Notes: generated from the letters alone by a model not told the origin. A stretch of 64,000 nucleotides of DNA from Streptomyces aquilus (GCF_003955715.1 NZ_CP034463.1:2852001-2916000); one strand, 5' to 3'. Positions 8,886 to 18,800 are shown, counted from the first letter of the stretch. Translations and numbers: made by a program.

Positions 8886-9527
8886 ATGGCAAACAGGCAG
8901 CGCAGGCGGCGCCGACCGGGCGGCCCGGCTCAGGTCACGGCCCGGCTGACGATTCCGTTCGTCGGCGAGATCTCGGGTACGTGGGAGCCGGCGGACGCGG
9001 AACGCAGTGCGGCCTGGGAGCTGTACCTGGAACTCGTCACGCGCGTGTCGGTCGAGGAACTCGACCCGGGCGAGGGCTTCCTGCGCGAGGCGCTGTCCTC
9101 CCTCTACACCTTCTTCAACACGACCCGCGAGATACTGCGCCGCTACGGCCCCGACGTCGCCCCTCCCCTGGCCCCCGGCCATGTCAGCTTCGGCGTCCTC
9201 GCGGTGACGGTCCTCAACCGCGTCCTGCGCCCGCTGCTCGCGTCGTGGCATCCGCGACTCACGGCGTACGAGTCGCAGCGGCCGGAGGGACACGATCCGG
9301 TGGCGTGGGAGCGGGAGTGGGAACACGCGGGCGCACTGCGCGAGCGGATCGGAGAGGTCCGCCAGACCCTGGTCTCACTGGCCCGGACCCTTCAGGAGGT
9401 GGCGGACGTCAGCGATCTCATCGACCTGCCGACTCCTCGGTCCTCTGGGGCGGGGTACCCCCCCCCGCAGGTCAGAGGGACAGTGAAGGCTGACAGGCCA
9501 CGGCGGAGGCTCGCCGCCGTGAGCTGA
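8886..9527 (+). CDS. Stand-alone paralogue of the TIR-STAND C-terminal domain
   Basis: 213 residues; the ATG at 8886 is preceded by GGGGAGG. After a basic N-terminus (ANRQRRRRRPGG) the protein aligns by eye with the C-terminal 150 residues of the TIR protein: LELVTRVSVEELDPG against VELVTRIGVQELAPG, LREALSSLYTFF against LREALTSLKSLI, and ASWHPRLTAYES against STWHPRLAAYEA. It appears all-helical, has no catalytic motif and no membrane segment. Only 38 bases separate the divergent starts, so the two genes share a control region. It may be an inhibitor, sensor or assembly partner of the TIR protein. That role is inference. Confidence 0.75.
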   Translation: MANRQRRRRRPGGPAQVTARLTIPFVGEISGTWEPADAERSAAWELYLELVTRVSVEELDPGEGFLREALSSLYTFFNTTREILRRYGPDVAPPLAPGHVSFGVLAVTVLNRVLRPLLASWHPRLTAYESQRPEGHDPVAWEREWEHAGALRERIGEVRQTLVSLARTLQEVADVSDLIDLPTPRSSGAGYPPPQVRGTVKADRPRRRLAAVS

Positions 9528-9595
9528 CCGTGGGGCGTGGACTACCGTTGCACGGTGCACATACGGGATGACCAGGGCGAAGGGACGAGACCCAC

Positions 9596-10732
9596 GTGAA
9601 CGCGGCGCCACTGAGCCCCGAGGATCCGACGCAGCTCGGCGATTTCGAACTGCTCGGCCGGATCGGCCACGGCGGCATGGGGCAGGTCTACCTCGGTGAG
9701 TCGCAAGGGGGCGAACCGGCCGCGGTCAAGGTCATCAAGCCCACGGTGGTCGACTCGGAGACGCGGCTGCGTTTCGCGCAGGAGGTCGAGGTTCTGAAGA
9801 CCATCTGGGGCCCGCGTATCGCCGCCTTCATGGACGCGGACCCCGACGCCGAGCAGCCCTGGCTGGCCACCGAGTATGTCGACGGCCCTGACCTGCGGAA
9901 ACATGTGAACACCTGCGGGCCCTTGCCGACCGTTCTCGTGGCGTCCCTCGGTGCGACGCTGGCCGAGGCCCTCGCCGGCGTCCACAAACAGGGTCTGCTG
10001 CACCGGGATCTCAAGCCCGCCAACATCCTCCTCGGCCCGAACGGCCCGAAGGTCATCGACTTCGGTCTCGCCATGTTCACCGAGTCCAGCGCCTCCCTCA
10101 CCGCCCCGAACACGATCATGGGCACTCCGGCCTGCATGGCTCCCGAGCAGGCGAACGGCGTGAAGCCCCTGCTGCCGCCAGTGGACGTCTACGCCCTCGG
10201 CGCCGTCCTGCTCTACTCGGCAACCGGCCACTATCCGTTCCAGGCGGAGAACATCCACGCCCTCTTCCACCTGATCACCAAGGCCGACGCGAAGCCGGAC
10301 CTGAGCGGCGCCCCGGACGAGCTGATACCGCTGCTGACCACGATGCTCACCTACGACCCGAGCCTGCGTCCCACCCTGCAGAACGTGGTCCAGCAGTGCC
10401 GTGCCGTGATCGAGGCCAAGGGCCTGAAGGTCGCCCAGGCCCGGCGCCGACTCACCTCTCACGTGGCCCAGAGCACCGGCGGAGTCCAAGACGTCGCCAT
10501 TCCGCCGACGGCTGACGAGGTGATCCCCAGCCCGACCGCGGAGGCCGAGCCGACCGCCCCCGAGCAGCAGCCGGCACCCCCGGTCCCGGCCCCCGCCACC
10601 CCGGCGCCCTCGCCGCGGGTCCGGGCACGGACCGCTCCCCGCTCAGGCGGCCCCGGCATACGGCATTCCGTGCAGGCCAAGCGCGTGGCCCAGCAGCTGC
10701 GCGAGGCCTACGCTCAGCATGCGAAGTTCTGA
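9596..10732 (+). CDS. Hanks-type serine/threonine protein kinase
   Basis: 378 residues from a GTG. The complete kinase core is present: glycine loop IGHGGMGQVY, lysine in AAVKVIK, catalytic loop HRDLKPAN near residue 135, IDFGLA and MAPEQA. After about residue 290 comes a Pro/Ala-rich tail and a basic C-terminus (AQQLREAYAQHAKF). There is no transmembrane helix or PASTA domain, so the kinase is cytosolic, unlike many housekeeping Streptomyces kinases. It precedes the SNF2-like helicase gene by 65 bases in the same direction, so an operon with helicase and methylase is likely. A kinase next to an N6-methylase recalls PglW with PglX. Confidence 0.9.
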   Translation: MNAAPLSPEDPTQLGDFELLGRIGHGGMGQVYLGESQGGEPAAVKVIKPTVVDSETRLRFAQEVEVLKTIWGPRIAAFMDADPDAEQPWLATEYVDGPDLRKHVNTCGPLPTVLVASLGATLAEALAGVHKQGLLHRDLKPANILLGPNGPKVIDFGLAMFTESSASLTAPNTIMGTPACMAPEQANGVKPLLPPVDVYALGAVLLYSATGHYPFQAENIHALFHLITKADAKPDLSGAPDELIPLLTTMLTYDPSLRPTLQNVVQQCRAVIEAKGLKVAQARRRLTSHVAQSTGGVQDVAIPPTADEVIPSPTAEAEPTAPEQQPAPPVPAPATPAPSPRVRARTAPRSGGPGIRHSVQAKRVAQQLREAYAQHAKF

Positions 10733-10797
10733 GAAACCTTGAGACAACTCCCTTCAACCTCCCCTTCAAGCACCTGACATTCCCGGAGGCAGCCCTC

Positions 10798-13638
10798 GTG
10801 ACCGTCGAGCAGGCCGGTGCCGTCGCGCACGCTCCCCACAGCGCCGGTGCGGACGAAGGGGATGCCAAGTACCCGCCCGGCTCGCAGATCGAGGTCCGTG
10901 ACGAGGAGTGGCTCGTACGGAACGTGACGCACACGGCACACGACGGGGACAAGATCGAGGCGGTGGGCGTCTCGGAGTTCGTCCGCGACCAGGAAGCCGT
11001 CTTCTTCACGAACCTCGACGATGTGCAGTTGATGGATCCGAGCCGGACAAAGCTGACGTCCGACGACTCCCCGAACTTCCGGCGCAGCCGCCTCTTCCTC
11101 GAAGCCATCCTGCGCAAGACGCCGCTCCCCCAGTCGGAGCGCGGCCTGGCGCTGGCGGACAGCTTCCTGCTCGACTCGCTCCCCTACCAGCATCGCCCGG
11201 CGCAACTCGCACTGTCCGGCAAGAACCTGCGCCCGCGCATGCTGATCGCGGACGTGGTCGGCCTCGGCAAGACCCTCGAAATCGGCCTGACGCTCGCGGA
11301 GTTGATCCGCCGGGGCCGCGGCGAGCGCATTCTCGTCGTCACGCCGCAGCACGTCCTGGAGCAGTTCCAGCACGAATTGTGGACCCGTTTCGCGATCCCC
11401 CTGATCCGCCTCGACTCGGTCGGCATCGAGCGCATCCAGCGGGAGATCCCGGCGGGCCGCAACCCGTTCACGTACTTCAAGCGGGTCATTGTCTCCATCG
11501 ACACGCTCAAGAACACGGACCAGTACAAGCACCATCTGGAACGCATCACATGGGACGCGGTCGTCATCGACGAGTCCCACAACCTCATCAACCGCGGCTC
11601 CCTCCGCAACCAGTTGGCCCGGCTCCTCGCCCCGCAGACCGACGCACTCATCCTGGCCTCCGCCACCCCGCACAACGGCGACGCCCGTTCCTTCGCCGAG
11701 CTGATCTCCCTCCTCGACCCGGCCGCGATCCGCGACCCGGAGCGGTACGAGGCGAAGGACATCGAGCACCTCTTCATCCGGCGTACGAAGATCAGCCCCG
11801 AGGTCCGCGAGCAGATGAAGGGCCAGTGGGCGGACCGGGGCCCGAGCACGTCGGTCCACTGTGCGGCGACCCCGGCCGAGGAGCAGATCTTCGAGGAGCT
11901 GGCACAGGTGTGGCTCCCGCAGGACCGCCCCTCGGTGAGCGAGAGCCGCCTCTTCCCCTACACGCTGCTGAAGTCCTTCCTGTCCTCCCACAAGGCCCTC
12001 GCATCGACGGTCGACGCCCGCATCCGAACCCTCAAGGCGAAGGAGGACGGCTCGGCGGAGCCCGAACTGGCGGCACTCCAGCGCCTGGCCGACCTCACGC
12101 TCGTCATGTCGGAGACGGACTCGGCGAAGTTCCGGGCCCTGGTGGAGCAGTTGCGCGAGATCGGGGTCGGTCCGCGCAGCGACACCCGGGTCGTCGTCTT
12201 CTCCGAGCGCGTACAGACGCTGGAGTGGTTGCGTACGGCGGTCCCGGCGGCCCTCGGCTTCAAGGGCAAGGCGCTCCAGGAGGCCGCGCGCGTGATGCAC
12301 GGCGGTCTCTCCGACGAGCAGCAGATGCAGTGCGTGGAGGACTTCGGCCTCGCCGACAACCCGGTACGGCTCCTCTTCACCGGTGACGTGGCGTCCGAGG
12401 GCGTCAACCTGCACCGCCAGTGCCATCAGCTCATCCATTACGACGTCCCGTGGTCGCTGATCCGCATCGAGCAGCGCAACGGCCGCATCGACCGCTACGG
12501 CCAGGCCCACCAGCCGCAGTTCCGCGCGCTGATCCTCACCAGCGAGGTCGAGGACGCGAAGGACGACCGCACGGTCGCCGAACGGCTCCTGGAGCGCGAG
12601 GACGAGGCACACCGCAGCCTGGGCACGGCGGAGGCGGTGTCCGGCCTCTACCGCGCCGAGGCCGAGGAGAAGTCCCTCATCCAGGACCTGCTGCGCGGCC
12701 GTACGGTCGACGAGTCGCTGGACGCGACGGCGGCCGAGGCGGAGGACGACGGCGGCGACTTCCTCGCGGACTTCTTCGGCGCGGTAGGCGACGAGCCGGG
12801 CGAGGTGGACGGTGACGCGCCGCCCGCACCCGCCGACGTACCCCGCCTGTTCACCGGCACCCGGGAGTTCCTGGACGAGGCGATCCGCGAGGTCTTCCCG
12901 GACGCGCAGCGGCAGTTGGAGCTGGACATCGACTCGGAGACGGGCCTGCTGTCCTTCCGCCCACCGTCCGACCTGACCCACCGCATGAAGGCGCTCCCGC
13001 CGGACTACCGCCGCGAACAGCGCCTGCACGAACGTCTGTTGGTGACGCTCAACCGCACGCTTGCCAACAACTCCCTTGTCCGCGCCCGGGAGTCGTCAGC
13101 GTCCAGCTGGCCGGAGATCTCACTCCTCACCGACCTCCACCCGGTCGTGGAGTGGCTGACGGACAAGGTGCTGGTACGGCTGGGCCGCCAGGAGGCACCG
13201 GTCATCACGGCGGACGTCGAGGCGCCGACCTACCTGATCCAGGGCATCTTCTCCAACAAGCTGGGCCGTCCGACGGTCGTGAAGTGGATGGCCGTACGGG
13301 GAGGCGAGGTCACCGACGACATGGTGGGCACGCTGCGCCGGGCGGGCGTAGGCCCGACCATGGCCAATCCGCTGCACGACCACGATCTGGACCTCCTCGC
13401 CGCCGGCATCCCGGGCGCCCTGGAGGCCGCCGAGCGCTTCCTGCGCCGCCACAGCAGCGACTGGGACAAGGCGCTGACCGGCCCGATCGAGGACTACAAA
13501 CTCCGCCTCGGCAACTGGGAGCAACCGACCCTCGCCGACAATCGCACCAAGTCCGACCTGGCCGACCTGGCCGACTCGCTCCTCACCACCGGCCGCCCGA
13601 TGCTCCGGGTCCTCGCCGTCCTCGACCACACCAGCTGA
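10798..13638 (+). CDS. SNF2/RapA-like DEAD-box helicase, DrmD-like
   Basis: 946 residues from a GTG with CGGAGG upstream. Helicase motifs: Walker A ADVVGLGKTLEIG (about residue 152), DESH in VVIDESHN (about 257), SATPHNGD as motif III, and the C-terminal RecA lobe ending in QRNGRIDRYGQ (about 557). The ATPase core is of the RapA/DrmD type. In class 1 DISARM, DrmD is encoded beside an adenine methylase, as here: the methylase gene starts 20 bases downstream. It presumably translocates on DNA using ATP. Assignment as DrmD-like rests on motif style and neighbourhood, not on a search. Confidence 0.82.
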   Translation: MTVEQAGAVAHAPHSAGADEGDAKYPPGSQIEVRDEEWLVRNVTHTAHDGDKIEAVGVSEFVRDQEAVFFTNLDDVQLMDPSRTKLTSDDSPNFRRSRLFLEAILRKTPLPQSERGLALADSFLLDSLPYQHRPAQLALSGKNLRPRMLIADVVGLGKTLEIGLTLAELIRRGRGERILVVTPQHVLEQFQHELWTRFAIPLIRLDSVGIERIQREIPAGRNPFTYFKRVIVSIDTLKNTDQYKHHLERITWDAVVIDESHNLINRGSLRNQLARLLAPQTDALILASATPHNGDARSFAELISLLDPAAIRDPERYEAKDIEHLFIRRTKISPEVREQMKGQWADRGPSTSVHCAATPAEEQIFEELAQVWLPQDRPSVSESRLFPYTLLKSFLSSHKALASTVDARIRTLKAKEDGSAEPELAALQRLADLTLVMSETDSAKFRALVEQLREIGVGPRSDTRVVVFSERVQTLEWLRTAVPAALGFKGKALQEAARVMHGGLSDEQQMQCVEDFGLADNPVRLLFTGDVASEGVNLHRQCHQLIHYDVPWSLIRIEQRNGRIDRYGQAHQPQFRALILTSEVEDAKDDRTVAERLLEREDEAHRSLGTAEAVSGLYRAEAEEKSLIQDLLRGRTVDESLDATAAEAEDDGGDFLADFFGAVGDEPGEVDGDAPPAPADVPRLFTGTREFLDEAIREVFPDAQRQLELDIDSETGLLSFRPPSDLTHRMKALPPDYRREQRLHERLLVTLNRTLANNSLVRARESSASSWPEISLLTDLHPVVEWLTDKVLVRLGRQEAPVITADVEAPTYLIQGIFSNKLGRPTVVKWMAVRGGEVTDDMVGTLRRAGVGPTMANPLHDHDLDLLAAGIPGALEAAERFLRRHSSDWDKALTGPIEDYKLRLGNWEQPTLADNRTKSDLADLADSLLTTGRPMLRVLAVLDHTS

Positions 13639-13658
13639 TCCCCGAGGTCCTCTCCGTC

Positions 13659-16600
13659 ATGTCGTACGACTCTCTCGTCAACCGCGGCGACTACTTCTCC
13701 GCCCACTATCTGGCCGAGGTCTTCCCGAAGGACCTCAAGTCGGGACTCCTCGCTGTGTGGAAGGAGCGGGAGGAGGCAGCGGCGGGAGTTGACGAGCAGG
13801 AGCCCACGGAGTCGTCGTCCTCACTTCCGGTGACTCCGCGAGTCGGCCTGCGTGAGCTGCGGCGTAGGTACTTCAAGGCGCGCGCGGACTTCGCAGAGGC
13901 GGCTTCCGAGCCGGACGACGCGAGGACGTACGACGCGCCTGCGTGGCGGGAACGGGTATCGGCGCTCAACGCGGATGTCCTGCGTGCACTGGGCTACGAC
14001 GCCAAACCGCAGACCCTGACGGTGGAACGCGCGGACCACACCTACGAGGTCCAGGTCGCGCATGCCGAGCCGGGGCTCGTGGCCCTGGACTGCGGGTGGG
14101 CGGCCGAGCCGGACGCGGCGATGGACCCGGACGGTTCGGGGCGGTTGCTGCACCGGCTGCCGCTGGACGGCTCGAACGCGGTGGCGACGGGTTCGAAGCT
14201 GGCGTCGTTCCTGTTCGCGTGCGAGGACGCACCTCGCTATGTGCTGTTGCTGATGGGTGGAGTCGTCGTGCTCGCCGACCGGGCGGCGTGGGGTGAGGGC
14301 CGGTACCTGGCGGCCTCCCTGGACGCGGCGCTGGAACGCAACGACACGCGTGCGGGCGGCGAACTCGACACGCTGGCGGCCCTGTTCGGGGCGGACTCAC
14401 TGCGAACGCCCGAGGAGGGCGGGGAGAACCCGCTCGCGGGCCTGGTCGACAAGTCGACGAAGCATGCGGTGGGGGTGTCGAGTGATCTGCGGGACGGGTT
14501 GAGGCTGTCCGTGGAACTGATCGCGAACGAGGTCCTCGACCGGGTGCGGGCGGCGGGGGTCAGGCCGGAGGAGGTAGCGGAACTCCCGGAGCTGTCACGT
14601 CAGTTGACGCGGGAGTCACTGCGCTATCTGTACCGGATCCTGTTCCTGCTGTATGCGGAAGCTCGCCCGGAACTGGGCATCCTGCCGTCGGACTATCCCG
14701 AGTACCACCAGGGGTATGGGCTGGGGCGGCTCGGTGAGCTGGTGGCGGAGCGGGACCTGGTGGGCGAGAAGGCGCGCGAGGGCTTCTACCTGTACGAGTC
14801 GCTGGACCTGCTCTTCAGGAAGGTGCAGGAGGGCTACCGCTCGCGCCGGATGCACGGGAAGGCGGTCGAGGGGGAGCGCGATTCAGAGGACGTGGGTCTG
14901 CGTTTCGAGCCGCTGCACTCCAAGCTGTTCGAGGCGGACTCGATCCGCCTGATCGGGGCGCGGTCGGTCCGGGATCCGCGCGTCGACGAGGACGAGACGG
15001 GCGTGGCGCGTTTCGTGGACACGCGGCTGCGCAACGCGACCTTGTACCGGGTGCTGCGGCTGTTGATGCTCACGCGCGGCAAGAAGGGCGAGCGCGGCGG
15101 CTTCATCTCGTACGCGCAGCTCGGCATCAACCAACTCGGGGCCGTGTACGAGGGGTTGATGTCGTACTCCGGGTTCGTGGCGGGCGAGGAGCTGTACGAG
15201 GTCGCCAAGGGCGGGCACTCGAAGGACGGTTCCTGGCTGGTGCCGGCGTCGAAGGCGGACGAGTATCCGGACTCGGTCTTCGTGCGGAGGCGTGACGAGG
15301 AGACGGGCGAGGAGGTACGGGTCCGGTATCGGCCGGGGTCGTTCGTGTACCGGCTGTCGGGGCGGGATCGGCAGACGTCGGCGTCGTACTACACGCCGGA
15401 GTCGCTGACCAAGGTGACCGTGCAGTTGGCCTTGCAGCACCGGCTGGACCAGGACGGTGAGGTGACGCCGGCGCGGGAGCTGCTGGATTGGAAGATCTGC
15501 GAACCTGCGCTGGGGTCGGGCGCGTTCTTGAACGAGGCCATCAACCAGGTGGCGGCGGAGTATCTGCGGCGTCGGCAGGACGAGTTGGGCGTTGCCATCG
15601 ACACCGAGAAGTATGCGGTGGAGTTGCAGCGGGTGAAGGCCTACGTCGCCCTGCACAACTCCTATGGCGTGGACCTCAATTCGACGGCCGTGGAACTGGC
15701 CGAGGTGTCGTTGTGGCTCAACACGATGCATCCCGGGATGGAAGCGCCGTGGTTCGGTCTGCACTTGCGGCGGGGTAACTCGCTGATCGGCGGCCGGAGG
15801 GAGGTGTACGCCGCCGAGAAGTTGAAGAAGGGGGGATGGCTGGGGTCGACGCCCGAGCGTTTCCCGTTGACGGAGGCGGCGGGTGGTCTGCCGGTGGGGG
15901 CTGTGCATCACTTCCTGCTGCCTGCGAAGGAGTGGGGTTCGGTCGCCGCAGAGAAGGAGGCCAAGGCGCTGGCTCCGGAGGAGTCGAAGGCGTTGGGGGC
16001 GTGGCGGAAGGCCTTCACCAAGTCGCCGTCGAAGAAGCAGACGGAGCGGTTGCAGGGGCTCGCGCGGAGGGTCGAGTACCTGTGGGGGCTTGTCGTGCGG
16101 CGTCTGGAGATCTCCGAGCGGGACATCTCCCGGCGGATCGAGGTGTGGGGCGCGGAGGGTGGTTGGCTGCGGGCGCCTGAAGTCGCCGTGCAGCGGGATG
16201 AGGTGCTGGCGGATCTTGAGGCTGTCGATACGCCTTACTGGCGGCTCAAGACGCTGATGGATGCGTGGTGTGCGCTGTGGTTCTGGCCTGTGCAGGGCGC
16301 TTCGCTGCTTGACGGTACGGATGAGCGGTATCGGCGGGTGGCTGAGTTGGTGGAGGAGTCGGGGGCGTTTGAGTCGTCTCTGGGGGTGGGCGAGGAGGGT
16401 GCTGACTCGGGTTCGGGGTCGGACTCCGGTGTGCTGATGAGTTGGGAAGAGGATGCGCTTCCTGGGTTCGGCGTTGATCCCAAGCAGCTTGCGCTCACTC
16501 GGGAGAACTTGGACAAGCGGCGTACTGGGCGGCGCAAGGAGGCGGTGAGCGAGCAGCGGCGGGTGGTGGTTCCGCTGGCCGAGCTTGATGACTGGCTGGA

Positions 16601-18752
16601 CTTCGCGGAGTCGTTGCTGGGGCGGCGGGAGGTTCCTGCGGACTCGCTGATCTCGGAGTTCGAGCGGCTGGATGAGCTTGAGCCGTATGAGGATGCGTTG
16701 CCGGATCTGATGGGGATGGATCTGGCTCTGCGGTTGGAGGAGCGGTATCCGTGGGCCGCGGTGGCTCGGGATGTTGCGGGGCAGCAGGGTTTCTTTCATT
16801 GGGAGTTGGAGTTCGCGCAGGTGTTTGCGCGGGCTGGTGGGTTTGATTTGCAGGTGGGGAATCCGCCTTGGGTTCGGCCGCAGTGGCAGGAGGACGTGGT
16901 TCTGGCTGAGCTGGAGCCGTGGTTCGTGCTGGCGGAGCGACCAACCACTGAGGAGTGGCGGCTACGCAAGGAAGAGGTGCTCAACTCCAGCACGGATGAC
17001 CAGAGGTTCCTCCTCGACGAGTTGGCCGTACATGCAGGATCTATGGCCGTTCTGGGCAGCCCGGCGACGTATCCCCTTCTTCTGGGCACACAGAGCGATC
17101 TCTATCGGGCCTTCATGGCCCAGGTGTGGCAGAACATCGCATCGCAGGGCAGCGCGGGCCTGATCCACCCGGACACGCACTTGGGTGGCGCGCGCGAGGG
17201 TACTATCCGGGCCGCCACTTATCGACATCTTCGAGTCCACGCTCATTTCGTCAACTCATCAAGGTGGGCCTTCGACGATTTGAACTGGTCCCAGGAATTT
17301 GGGATGCACATCTATGGCACCCCACAAGAGCCTCATTTTCTTCACCTAAGCGAGCTCCGGGACGCCGACGTCCTGCCCGCTTCCCTAGCCCACGATGGAC
17401 GAGGCCCAACACCGGGCATCAAGCACAACGGCTCATGGGACATTAGGCCGCACCGCGATCGCGTGGTGCAGGTGAACACTGCCCTCCTTGCCAGCTGGCA
17501 GGCCCTGACGGGCTCGCAGGGTGGAGCGGCCCAGGCTCCGCTGCTGTATCCCGTCCTCGTGGGCGAGCAGGGAGCAATCGAGGCGCTGGCCACCTATCGC
17601 AGCAGCTTTGCCGACTGCCAACCGGCGATCACGAGCGGATACCACGAAGCCGGCGCAAAGAAGGACGGGCTGATCCGCTGGGGAAATCAGTCCGTTTCCG
17701 AGTTCGCGGACGTCATCCTTCAAGGGCCGCATTTCGCGTCGGCACTTCCCTTCTCGAAGGAGCCGAGGATCCCCTGTCGGAGCAATAGGGACTGGGACTT
17801 GCTCGTTCCGACCAACCTGACCGAGACGTACGCTCCAGTGACCAACTACGTGCGGGCAGCTGACCAGACAACATACGTGGCGGCCCAAGATTCCTGGAAC
17901 GGGAAACCCTCCACCTCGTATTTCCGGCTGGCTTGGCGGAGGAGGGTCCCCTTCGACAGCAGCCGCTGCCTGCATGCAGCCCTCATCCCACCCGGCCCCG
18001 CCCACATCGATGCCGTGCATTCGGCGGCCCTGTCTGACGAACGCCTTACCGTGCTCAACGCGGGTTTCTGGGCCTCTCTGCCACTTGATTACCTGCTCCG
18101 CATCACAGGTCGCTCCGACCTCCGCGGCGCTGAAGCACGCAAAATGCCTGCCCCCACCTCGACGCACCCCCTCGCTCCCGCCCTCCTCCTCCGCACTCTT
18201 CGCCTCAACGCCTTGACTTCGCACTACGCCACCCTCTGGGCGGAGCTGTTCGACCGTCAGTGGGCGGGCTATGAGGATTGGGCCAACCCTGGATGGCATG
18301 GCCTCAAGCCCCTCGCTGCCGGTCTCAAGCCCACCTGGGACTACGCAACCCCTCTCCGCACCGAGCACGAACGCCGAGCTGCTCAGGTCGAACTCGACGC
18401 CCTCGTCTCCGTCTGGCTCGGCATCACAGCAGACCAGCTCGTTGCGATCTTCAAGTCCCGCTTCCCTCAATTGCACGACTACGAATCAGCAACCTGGTTC
18501 GACGCCAAGGGTCGCAAGGTCGCCGCCAGCCCCTTCACCTTTGGCCACGGGCAAACCAAGCAGGACTACCTCGACCTCATCGCCCACCTGGAAGACCCGG
18601 ACGGCACCCCACCCCCGGCGGGCTACACGGCCCCCTTCTACAAGGCCGACCGCGAAGCCGAAATGCGCGCAGCCCACGCGCACTTCCAGGCCCGCCTGGA
18701 CGAGGAGATCGCCCTCGGCCGCTGGTCACCCCCGCAACCCGCCTCGGCATGA
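13659..18752 (+). CDS. Large N6-adenine DNA methylase, Eco57I/PglX/DrmMI-like
   Basis: 1697 residues from the ATG of MSYDSLVNRGDYFS; the frame continues upstream only as a shadow of the helicase gene. SAM-binding motif I is EPALGSGAFLNEA near residue 614, preceded by SASYYTPESLTK, and the catalytic motif is VGNPPWVRPQ near residue 1066. About 450 residues lie between them, far more than in simple methylases, so an inserted domain is likely; the last 500 or so residues should hold target recognition. It would methylate adenine at N6 to mark host DNA. From about 16.1 to 17.9 kb codon use becomes more T-rich, consistent with a recombined recognition region. Confidence 0.87.
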   Translation: MSYDSLVNRGDYFSAHYLAEVFPKDLKSGLLAVWKEREEAAAGVDEQEPTESSSSLPVTPRVGLRELRRRYFKARADFAEAASEPDDARTYDAPAWRERVSALNADVLRALGYDAKPQTLTVERADHTYEVQVAHAEPGLVALDCGWAAEPDAAMDPDGSGRLLHRLPLDGSNAVATGSKLASFLFACEDAPRYVLLLMGGVVVLADRAAWGEGRYLAASLDAALERNDTRAGGELDTLAALFGADSLRTPEEGGENPLAGLVDKSTKHAVGVSSDLRDGLRLSVELIANEVLDRVRAAGVRPEEVAELPELSRQLTRESLRYLYRILFLLYAEARPELGILPSDYPEYHQGYGLGRLGELVAERDLVGEKAREGFYLYESLDLLFRKVQEGYRSRRMHGKAVEGERDSEDVGLRFEPLHSKLFEADSIRLIGARSVRDPRVDEDETGVARFVDTRLRNATLYRVLRLLMLTRGKKGERGGFISYAQLGINQLGAVYEGLMSYSGFVAGEELYEVAKGGHSKDGSWLVPASKADEYPDSVFVRRRDEETGEEVRVRYRPGSFVYRLSGRDRQTSASYYTPESLTKVTVQLALQHRLDQDGEVTPARELLDWKICEPALGSGAFLNEAINQVAAEYLRRRQDELGVAIDTEKYAVELQRVKAYVALHNSYGVDLNSTAVELAEVSLWLNTMHPGMEAPWFGLHLRRGNSLIGGRREVYAAEKLKKGGWLGSTPERFPLTEAAGGLPVGAVHHFLLPAKEWGSVAAEKEAKALAPEESKALGAWRKAFTKSPSKKQTERLQGLARRVEYLWGLVVRRLEISERDISRRIEVWGAEGGWLRAPEVAVQRDEVLADLEAVDTPYWRLKTLMDAWCALWFWPVQGASLLDGTDERYRRVAELVEESGAFESSLGVGEEGADSGSGSDSGVLMSWEEDALPGFGVDPKQLALTRENLDKRRTGRRKEAVSEQRRVVVPLAELDDWLDFAESLLGRREVPADSLISEFERLDELEPYEDALPDLMGMDLALRLEERYPWAAVARDVAGQQGFFHWELEFAQVFARAGGFDLQVGNPPWVRPQWQEDVVLAELEPWFVLAERPTTEEWRLRKEEVLNSSTDDQRFLLDELAVHAGSMAVLGSPATYPLLLGTQSDLYRAFMAQVWQNIASQGSAGLIHPDTHLGGAREGTIRAATYRHLRVHAHFVNSSRWAFDDLNWSQEFGMHIYGTPQEPHFLHLSELRDADVLPASLAHDGRGPTPGIKHNGSWDIRPHRDRVVQVNTALLASWQALTGSQGGAAQAPLLYPVLVGEQGAIEALATYRSSFADCQPAITSGYHEAGAKKDGLIRWGNQSVSEFADVILQGPHFASALPFSKEPRIPCRSNRDWDLLVPTNLTETYAPVTNYVRAADQTTYVAAQDSWNGKPSTSYFRLAWRRRVPFDSSRCLHAALIPPGPAHIDAVHSAALSDERLTVLNAGFWASLPLDYLLRITGRSDLRGAEARKMPAPTSTHPLAPALLLRTLRLNALTSHYATLWAELFDRQWAGYEDWANPGWHGLKPLAAGLKPTWDYATPLRTEHERRAAQVELDALVSVWLGITADQLVAIFKSRFPQLHDYESATWFDAKGRKVAASPFTFGHGQTKQDYLDLIAHLEDPDGTPPPAGYTAPFYKADREAEMRAAHAHFQARLDEEIALGRWSPPQPASA

Positions 18753-18756
18753 CAAA

Positions 18757-18792
18757 GAGCCCTCGGCACGCACATACACGCGCCGAGGGCTC
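18757..18792. terminator. Bidirectional terminator-like hairpin
   Basis: An 11-base perfect inverted repeat (GAGCCCTCGGC and its complement) surrounds a 14-base loop just after the methylase stop and before the end of the convergent DUF397 gene. There is no clear T-run, as is usual for Streptomyces terminators. Confidence 0.7.
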
Positions 18793-18800
18793 CGCCCCAA

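Noticed and set aside
6895..8949. 684-residue plus-strand open frame over the TIR gene
   Set aside because: Shadow of the TIR-STAND gene, whose motifs are unmistakable on the minus strand.
13152..13658. N-terminal extension of the methylase frame
   Set aside because: The upstream part is the helicase gene read in another frame; MSYDSLVNRGDYFS at 13659 follows a GAGG site.
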